Assembly (NCBI GenBank): GCA_937893155.1 | Contig: CALBGU010000253.1 | Coordinates: forward strand, 1-27,839 | Origin: an uncultured Treponema sp. | GTDB taxonomy: Bacteria > Spirochaetota > Spirochaetia > Treponematales > Treponemataceae | Direction: 5' to 3' | DNA: 27,839 nt | Shown: positions 23,485 to 27,839 of the stretch, piece after piece | Position numbering within the stretch: position 1 is the first letter of the stretch | How the letters are laid out: every line of letters begins with the position of its first letter | The notes under the pieces: model-generated | Database searches by the model: none | What the model was told of the DNA's origin: nothing | The model's input: only the letters and a program-made list of their open reading frames with translations | Made by a program: the position numbers and the translations under genes

Positions 23485-24276
23485 TTATTCTGTTTTCGCA
23501 AAGTTCAAGCGATACTGATTTTTGCCGTCTTTGATGACGTAATTGAAGCTCGTGCGCGATATGTCGAGTCGGGCAAAATTGCGCCAGCTGATTTTTTTCA
23601 CTGTGCCGAGGTCAGTCGTCAAACGCGCGTCAAGGCGGAACATATTTGTAGACGTGTCGTAAGACCAACTGCCCGCGCCCGTCAGCTCCATCGTTTCGCC
23701 GAACTCGTCCGCAGTCCAAAGCGTTACCGTGCATTTGTTGTTTTCTGCAAGCACGATTTCATAAGTATCGTCCGTTTCGCTAGAACTGCCCTCCCAAGTA
23801 CCAGCAAAATAATTCGGCACAGGGATTTTCGCAACAAGTTTCTTTGCGAAGTCAGGCAGCTTGCGATTAAACTCGTTCCAGCTCACGCAGTTCATCGTTG
23901 CATTAGACAAAATACGAGCCGTTTCAACGTCAATTGTGCGTGCCGTTACAGTCATTTTTCCGCCCGTCATATTCACGTTGCCCGCAATAATGCAATCCGC
24001 ATTGAGCATTTTTCCCAAGTTTTTCACAGTTGCCGCGTCAGTGTAGCCCGTCGTCTGCTGAAAGTCCATCTCCTCTAGTACCTTGCCGATAAGACGACGC
24101 TCCACGATGATTAAATCCTCGTTACTCACAAGCTCGTCAGTCAAAAGGTCGCTCATCGTCGCTGTGCGGCTTTCCAGATTGAAACTGTCGCTCTCGAATC
24201 CCAACACGGCGATTGTCTGCGCCTGTGCATACACCGCGACGAATGCGGCAACCAAAACAGAAAGAAGTTTCTTCAT
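23485..24276 (-). CDS. Secreted CsgG/LpoB-like protein with C-terminal beta domain
   Basis: This 263-residue protein has a Sec signal peptide (MKKLLSVLVAAFVAVYAQAQ, cleavage near residue 20). Residues about 20-150 have the CsgG/LpoB-type anticodon-binding-like fold: IAVLGFESDS, LTDELVSNEDLIIVERRLI, LNADCIIAGNVNM, then a VTARTIDVETARI strand. The C-terminal 100 residues are beta-rich and lipocalin-like in pattern (FAGTWEGSSS through YRLNFAKTE). There is no lipobox cysteine, so it should be periplasmic and soluble. In treponemes such proteins are abundant and of uncertain function. AAGGAG lies 7 nt before the ATG. A related N-terminal domain occurs in the 25438-26415 gene, suggesting local duplication or shared function. 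Confidence 0.8.
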   Translation of the reverse strand: MKKLLSVLVAAFVAVYAQAQTIAVLGFESDSFNLESRTATMSDLLTDELVSNEDLIIVERRLIGKVLEEMDFQQTTGYTDAATVKNLGKMLNADCIIAGNVNMTGGKMTVTARTIDVETARILSNATMNCVSWNEFNRKLPDFAKKLVAKIPVPNYFAGTWEGSSSETDDTYEIVLAENNKCTVTLWTADEFGETMELTGAGSWSYDTSTNMFRLDARLTTDLGTVKKISWRNFARLDISRTSFNYVIKDGKNQYRLNFAKTE

Positions 24277-24318
24277 AGTATTACTCCTTGAAAATATATT
24301 TTCGATGAACCATAAGAT

Positions 24319-25119
24319 TCATTTTTGTGCAGATTGTTCAGTCTCGTTTATTTTCTCGATTGTATCGCCATATTTCAAAGCAACATCAATTTCAAGAAAG
24401 AAACGACTATCAAATGCTTTACTTGCACCTTTGCACAACCTATGGAAAACAAACATAGCAACAGTATACAGTGTCAAATATAGTGCGTTCATTTTAGGAA
24501 GCGTTCCAGACCAAAAATAGAATTCGTGTGTCAAAAGCGAAAATATAAACATTAGAAGAAACAGTGTATCAAGACACTGAAATACTTCGCTGTGATAGTA
24601 AAAGCGATAGATATTTGCTTTTGGCTGCGTATTATTTATCATATTTGCATATTTCCAAATATCGAATTCGGGTTTAGCAGAATTCTGAATCCACTCGCGA
24701 ACAGGGCTTTTCGAGTTGCTTTCTTTCGCTTTTTTATCTTTTCGCTGTTCGTTCAGAACTTCTTCAATAGTAGTTCCGTTGCGAAAAGCATAAAACACAA
24801 AACGCTTGAAAAGAGTATCTTTGCCCATTTTGTAGAGCGAAATATAGTAATCAAAAAACAAATAACGAATACCGTGTATAAAAAATCCGACAAATACTAT
24901 TCCCGAAATCAAAATATATTCAGCAATAGAAAAGTTGAAAAACTCAAAAAAGTTTATCTGCTGTGAAATATCAAGTTTTACAACTGCATACAATATTATT
25001 CCAAGAAAAAACGCAGTTAATCCCGTCATAAAGTTGACGTAAATAAAACTGCTTTCGGAATTTCTCATTTCATCAAGCATATAAGTCTCCATAATTTTAA
25101 CGAAGGGAATGAATGACAT
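24319..25119 (-). CDS. Four-TM membrane protein of unknown function
   Basis: This 266-residue protein has four hydrophobic segments, about 27-50, 65-95, 185-210 and 220-242, with a charged cytoplasmic loop (about 105-180, including RKDKKAKESNSKSPVREW) in the middle. No family was recognised. The start at 25119 has no ribosome site but has a -35/-10 pair (TTGAAG-N17-TGAAAT) ending 6 nt upstream, like the leaderless genes. The alternative ATG at 25080 has GGAG at 6-nt spacing and gives 253 residues. The gene is distinctly AT-rich (many AAA, ATA, TTT codons) compared with the genes to either side, which suggests acquisition. Confidence 0.7.
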   Translation of the reverse strand: MSFIPFVKIMETYMLDEMRNSESSFIYVNFMTGLTAFFLGIILYAVVKLDISQQINFFEFFNFSIAEYILISGIVFVGFFIHGIRYLFFDYYISLYKMGKDTLFKRFVFYAFRNGTTIEEVLNEQRKDKKAKESNSKSPVREWIQNSAKPEFDIWKYANMINNTQPKANIYRFYYHSEVFQCLDTLFLLMFIFSLLTHEFYFWSGTLPKMNALYLTLYTVAMFVFHRLCKGASKAFDSRFFLEIDVALKYGDTIEKINETEQSAQK

Positions 25120-25171
25120 ACCTCTATTTCATAGAAAGTATGCCATTACTTCAAAATACGCTTAGATGAGT

Positions 25172-25339
25172 TCAGTCATACGTTCTAACGTATGCGACTG
25201 TTTCACCGTTTGAATCCTCAAGAACTCTTTCGCCTTCGCAATTATCAGTTTCTTTGCAACCTTCAGGAAACTCAAAAGTCCGTCCACTTTCGACGCTTCT
25301 GTAACCGCCGAATTCATCTTTTTCAACAGTTTCAATCAT
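25172..25339 (-). CDS. Small acidic protein (55 aa)
   Basis: The ATG at 25339 is preceded by an excellent AGGAGGG site at 8-nt spacing. The product begins MIETVEKDEFGG and ends AYVRTYD. It is acidic (many Glu and Asp) and has two cysteines (residues 28 and 34). No signal, membrane segment or known family is seen. Its start overlaps the stop of the tiny membrane ORF upstream in ATGATTGA, so translational coupling is likely. The strong ribosome site is the main reason to accept it as a gene. Confidence 0.6.
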   Translation of the reverse strand: MIETVEKDEFGGYRSVESGRTFEFPEGCKETDNCEGERVLEDSNGETVAYVRTYD

Positions 25340-25457
25340 AGTGAAACCCTCCTAAAACATTCCGAAGCCACATAGCAAGAATCAAAACGACCAAAGCTAG
25401 ACCTGCAATATAAAATCGACTTCTTATTATCTTTTCCTCAAAATGCGTGAACTGCAA
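25332..25457 (-). CDS. Putative 41-aa single-pass membrane peptide, non-ATG start
   Basis: From a TTG at 25457 this frame encodes 41 residues with one strong transmembrane helix (FYIAGLALVVLILAMWLRNV) behind a basic segment (KIIRSR). The stop overlaps the next gene's ATG by 8 bp. The start is uncertain: a GAGGAAAAG at about 25440 could instead serve an unusual codon just after it. The 5' end overlaps the 3' end of the Lcl-domain gene. The clean hydrophobic helix and tight overlap argue for a gene; the missing ATG argues against. Confidence 0.35.
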   Translation of the reverse strand: MQFTHFEEKIIRSRFYIAGLALVVLILAMWLRNVLGGFHYD

Positions 25458-26415
25458 CAAAAGGATATTTCTGATTTCTAGCTTTTAGCCAGAAAGTAGC
25501 GTCATCCATATCTATTACATATCCATACCATTGATTATGTGGTTTTGAAGTCCAATAATCACCTTTCCCAATATAGTTCTTTAGCAGTAAATAATTACCG
25601 CTTATATCCCTGGCATCATCCTCATCAATTAAGTGCCAATTAGAATATCCACCTCCTCTATACGCATTACAAAACTCTACAGCATCAGAATAAGTGTATT
25701 TTGCAGAAGATTTCATCACAACAAATTCACGCCCACCACCATTTGAATAAGCTTTAAAAACATACCCGCCTCCAGGACCAGTATCACCAATATGGTAAAT
25801 TCTTACAGATTTCTTTTCTTCACTTGCTTTTTTCTCCGTAGTAACTTTCTCTTCTTCTGTTTCTAGCTCTGCATTCCGCTTTGACAATGTTTCTGCATCC
25901 TCTGCTTTAGAAGTTTCTTTTTTTACTTCTGCTACAGAATTAGCTGCCGAACCATTAATCTGAGAAGCAAGTTCTTTGCAAATGTCAGGCATTTTGTCGA
26001 ATAATTCTTCCACATCTGTAATTCGGTTTTCATACGTCGCATACACCACGGCAGTCTTTACGTCAATGAGCCAGATTGTTACCACAATCTGCTTGCGGAA
26101 TTTGCTCAACTGCCCTTTTACAAGGTGAGTTGCATTCAACATTTCAAGCTGCGAGCGTCCCTCTGCACTTGCCCAATCGTTCGTCTGAAATTCGTGTTCT
26201 GCCACAAGCAAATCGAAGCTGTTTCTGTCCACAACTTCCGCCTTGCCGCGCATTGCAAACGCATACTTCGAGATGAAATAGTCCGTGATAACCGACACCT
26301 CTTCCGCAGGAATATCCGTTGCCTGAAAAAGAGGCGTAACAATCTTCAAATTGTCCGCCGCAAAACACGCCATTGCCGCAAACAGCAACGCCAATATCAT
26401 CGCTATTTTTTTCAT
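25438..26415 (-). CDS. Secreted CsgG-like protein with coiled linker and Lcl/DUF1566 C-terminal domain
   Basis: This 325-residue protein has a signal peptide (MKKIAMILALLFAAMACFAA, cleavage near 20). Residues about 20-155 resemble the CsgG/LpoB-type domain of the neighbouring 23485 gene (LEMLNATHLVKGQLSKF, then VTIWLIDVKTAVVYATYEN). A Glu/Lys/Ala-rich coiled linker spans about 155-205. The C-terminal 120 residues begin IYHIGDTGPGGGYVF, the hallmark of the DUF1566/Lcl fold, a C-type-lectin-like module found on adhesins and some variable proteins. It is probably exported and binds a surface or ligand. AGGAG lies 7 nt before the ATG. The C-terminal half is much more AT-rich than the N-terminal half, suggesting domain replacement. 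Confidence 0.8.
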   Translation of the reverse strand: MKKIAMILALLFAAMACFAADNLKIVTPLFQATDIPAEEVSVITDYFISKYAFAMRGKAEVVDRNSFDLLVAEHEFQTNDWASAEGRSQLEMLNATHLVKGQLSKFRKQIVVTIWLIDVKTAVVYATYENRITDVEELFDKMPDICKELASQINGSAANSVAEVKKETSKAEDAETLSKRNAELETEEEKVTTEKKASEEKKSVRIYHIGDTGPGGGYVFKAYSNGGGREFVVMKSSAKYTYSDAVEFCNAYRGGGYSNWHLIDEDDARDISGNYLLLKNYIGKGDYWTSKPHNQWYGYVIDMDDATFWLKARNQKYPFVAVHAF

Positions 26416-26445
26416 CTAAAAACTCCTATATTTTCCCTGCATGCC

Positions 26446-26511
26446 TTGGCAAGACACCACTGCCAGCCCGAGCAAAACTTCCTTGCGTGCTCTAGCAAGG
26501 CATCTTGCCAA
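26446..26511 (-). promoter_or_regulatory. Nested inverted repeat in the leader between the DUF4469 and CsgG-Lcl genes
   Basis: TTGGCAAGA (26446-26454) and TCTTGCCAA (26503-26511) form a perfect 9-bp outer stem. CCTTGC (26481-26486) and GCAAGG (26495-26500) form an inner 6-bp stem. No U tract follows on either strand, so it is not a standard terminator. It could be an mRNA leader structure, an RNA processing site or a mobile repeat remnant. Confidence 0.45.
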
Positions 26512-26525
26512 GTACACGCACGGCT

Positions 26526-27257
26526 TTATTGCGAAATAACCTTGCAGGGAACGTCATAAACGAGTTCCCGCACATTTTTGAGAGCCGCGCCGTTCGTATA
26601 TTTTGTGCGCACCACAACTTTGACCTCGCCTGAAACGTCGGCAGGAACGCGCGCGATGACCTGCGTCGGCTTGTTCACGGTGAGGCGGCGGGATACGCGG
26701 TGTTCCTTGCCGTCGCTATCCACGAAGAACACGCCCTGCGCCTCGTCGGCTTCGTCTTGAATCTTGATTTTGTCGCCGTCAATCACGATGTCGTCGCCTG
26801 CCGTAATCGTGCCGTCGGTCGCGCCCGTCGCAGAATCGGTAACGAGCGAAATCTCCGCGCCGCCCTGCTTTGTGCCTAAGACGCGAACACCCACCGCCTC
26901 GAGCGCTCCTCGAAACTCCTGCGTCAACACCACGTCCGCCGTGCGCTTGTGAATTGCAGGGTCGAACGCGCTTTTCGATGTCGCCCACACGCCCGTAACG
27001 CGCGGCGAAATCTGAATGAGCGAGTCCGCAAAGCTCTTTCCGTCGAGCAGGCAATTCTTGACTTCCTCGTCCCTCTGATTGAGGTTTGAAAGCACAGCGT
27101 TTTTGTCCTGCCCCGTCTTTGCGGCGATTTTAGCGGCGATGTCGGCATTGTGCTGCGTCTGCAATCGCGTCAGCACGTCCGCAATGCAGTCGTTCAAGTC
27201 GTCTGTCGTCAGATAATTCGGTCGCAAATACACGTCCCATTGATGTTCCTTAGCCAT
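26526..27257 (-). CDS. HU/IHF-like DNA-binding protein with Ig-like DUF4469 domain
   Basis: The 243 residues begin WDVYLRPNYLTTDDLNDCIADV, typical of the HU-like N-terminal domain found with DUF4469, which covers about residues 1-125 and continues to a KRTADVVLTQEFRGALEAVG segment. The C-terminal part, about 130-243, is Ig-like (ITAGDDIVIDGDKIKIQ, then VIARVPADVSGEVKVVVRTK). Such proteins are known mostly from Bacteroidetes and spirochaetes. DNA binding is inferred from fold similarity, not shown. The gene is noticeably GC-richer than its downstream neighbours. AGGAG lies 7 nt before the ATG. It is separated by 50 bp from the nuclease gene. Confidence 0.75.
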   Translation of the reverse strand: MAKEHQWDVYLRPNYLTTDDLNDCIADVLTRLQTQHNADIAAKIAAKTGQDKNAVLSNLNQRDEEVKNCLLDGKSFADSLIQISPRVTGVWATSKSAFDPAIHKRTADVVLTQEFRGALEAVGVRVLGTKQGGAEISLVTDSATGATDGTITAGDDIVIDGDKIKIQDEADEAQGVFFVDSDGKEHRVSRRLTVNKPTQVIARVPADVSGEVKVVVRTKYTNGAALKNVRELVYDVPCKVISQ

Positions 27258-27307
27258 AAAAACAACTCCTATTGCTATTGATTGATAAGATTGATATGTG
27301 CGCTATT

Positions 27308-27839
27308 CTACTCTACTTTGAGCTGTTCCGCAATCTGTTGCACTTGCTTCAACGGCAAATCGGCAATATCCGCAATGCGCTCTACAGATAGCGAGCCGTC
27401 CTGCAGCAATTTCGTTGCAAAAGCAGTTCTTTCTTCTTTCTGAGTTTCAACCCGAGCTTCTTTTCTCGCTTCTTCAGCCTTTTCCCGTCCGTATTCCTCA
27501 AATGCTCTGCACACTGTACTCACCTCCCCGTCTTCTTGCTTGTGAAACCGCACGCGCTCGGCTATCTCGGCATAGTGCATTTTGTCCGCGCTGCTTTCGC
27601 GAAAATCGTGCATCAGCCAGCCAATAGCGTCATCGCCATTATACGCGCCATTTACATAAATCGTATGAACGCCGTCGTCATACGGTTCGCCGTCAATCCA
27701 CTTTTGCACTTCGTAAAGTGGCTTATTTTTCTTCTTTAGGTCATGCTCGGTGATAAAAATGATATACGTTTCGGGCAACGCCTCAAAATCATCGTTTTTC
27801 TTTAGCGAATGAGAATCAATCATCGAAAGATTGTATCTC
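27308..27839 (-). CDS. Rpn-family PD-(D/E)XK nuclease (5' partial)
   Basis: The frame is open to the right edge, and the residues before the internal ATG at 27823 read RYNLS, so the gene starts outside the window. The visible part matches the second half of Rpn/PD-(D/E)XK nuclease-family transposase proteins: SMIDSHSLKKNDDFEALPE then TYIIFITEHDL, YVNGAYNGDD, and a C-terminal Glu/Lys/Arg-rich coiled region ending FATKLLQDGSLSVERIADIA with a small helix-turn-helix-like tail. Catalytic residues lie in the missing N-terminal part. These are single-gene nucleases that promote recombination; no terminal repeats or partner transposase are visible here. Confidence 0.85.
   Translation of the reverse strand, partial: RYNLSMIDSHSLKKNDDFEALPETYIIFITEHDLKKKNKPLYEVQKWIDGEPYDDGVHTIYVNGAYNGDDAIGWLMHDFRESSADKMHYAEIAERVRFHKQEDGEVSTVCRAFEEYGREKAEEARKEARVETQKEERTAFATKLLQDGSLSVERIADIADLPLKQVQQIAEQLKVE

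Noticed and set aside
25438..25800. Diversity-generating retroelement target in the Lcl-domain protein
   Set aside because: No template repeat, reverse transcriptase or accessory gene is visible in the window. The fold alone is not enough.
27308..27839. Complete transposable element
   Set aside because: No terminal inverted repeats, target duplication or second gene could be seen. Rpn genes usually occur alone, and the 5' end is outside the window.

Overview
The window looks like a chromosomal segment of a host-associated Treponema-type spirochaete. The evidence is a FlgJ-type rod-binding protein with no muramidase domain, dense c-di-GMP and FIST-sensor signalling, lipoproteins, TPR proteins, and AT-rich intergenic DNA between GC-balanced genes. 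This assignment is inferred from gene content only. No rRNA, tRNA, CRISPR array or complete insertion sequence was seen.

Layout. (1) 1-3628, minus strand: a GAF-GAF-HD-GYP phosphodiesterase whose C-terminus runs in frame into a PreA-like 4Fe-4S ferredoxin tail and off the left edge; a GNAT acetyltransferase; an exported protein of unknown function; and flgJ. (2) 3629-4099: a gene-free stretch filled by a 41-42 bp tandem array with a TTCCCG/CGGGAA palindrome in most units. (3) 4100-7251, plus strand: an operon of a membrane diguanylate cyclase, an overlapping HD-GYP protein that has lost the catalytic His, and an orphan lipoprotein solute-binding protein. (4) 7335-10877: a 1180-residue FIST hybrid histidine kinase with REC and Hpt domains and a 42-bp tandem repeat expanded inside the Hpt. 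(5) 11057-13509, minus strand: an O-methyltransferase, a ketosynthase-like chain-length factor of the aryl-polyene type, and a HAD phosphatase. (6) 13679-23394, plus strand, mostly housekeeping: MATE exporter, rsmD, two TPR proteins, rlmN, two hexose-phosphate mutases, and a DEDDh exonuclease fused to MazG. (7) 23485-27839, minus strand, accessory in character: two secreted CsgG/LpoB-like proteins with different C-terminal domains, an AT-rich membrane protein, two very small genes, an HU-like/DUF4469 protein, and the 3' part of an Rpn-family PD-(D/E)XK nuclease gene.

The most general signal is in the promoters. At seven genes that begin transcripts, a -35/-10 pair ends exactly 6 (once 7) nucleotides before the ATG, with no Shine-Dalgarno sequence. 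Most genes inside operons instead carry AGGAG-type sites. This points to leaderless mRNAs for first genes. The other leading observations are the HD-GYP/ferredoxin join, the palindromic array, the degenerate GGDEF/HD-GYP/solute-binding-protein operon, and the exonuclease-MazG fusion whose first codons contain a terminator-like hairpin.
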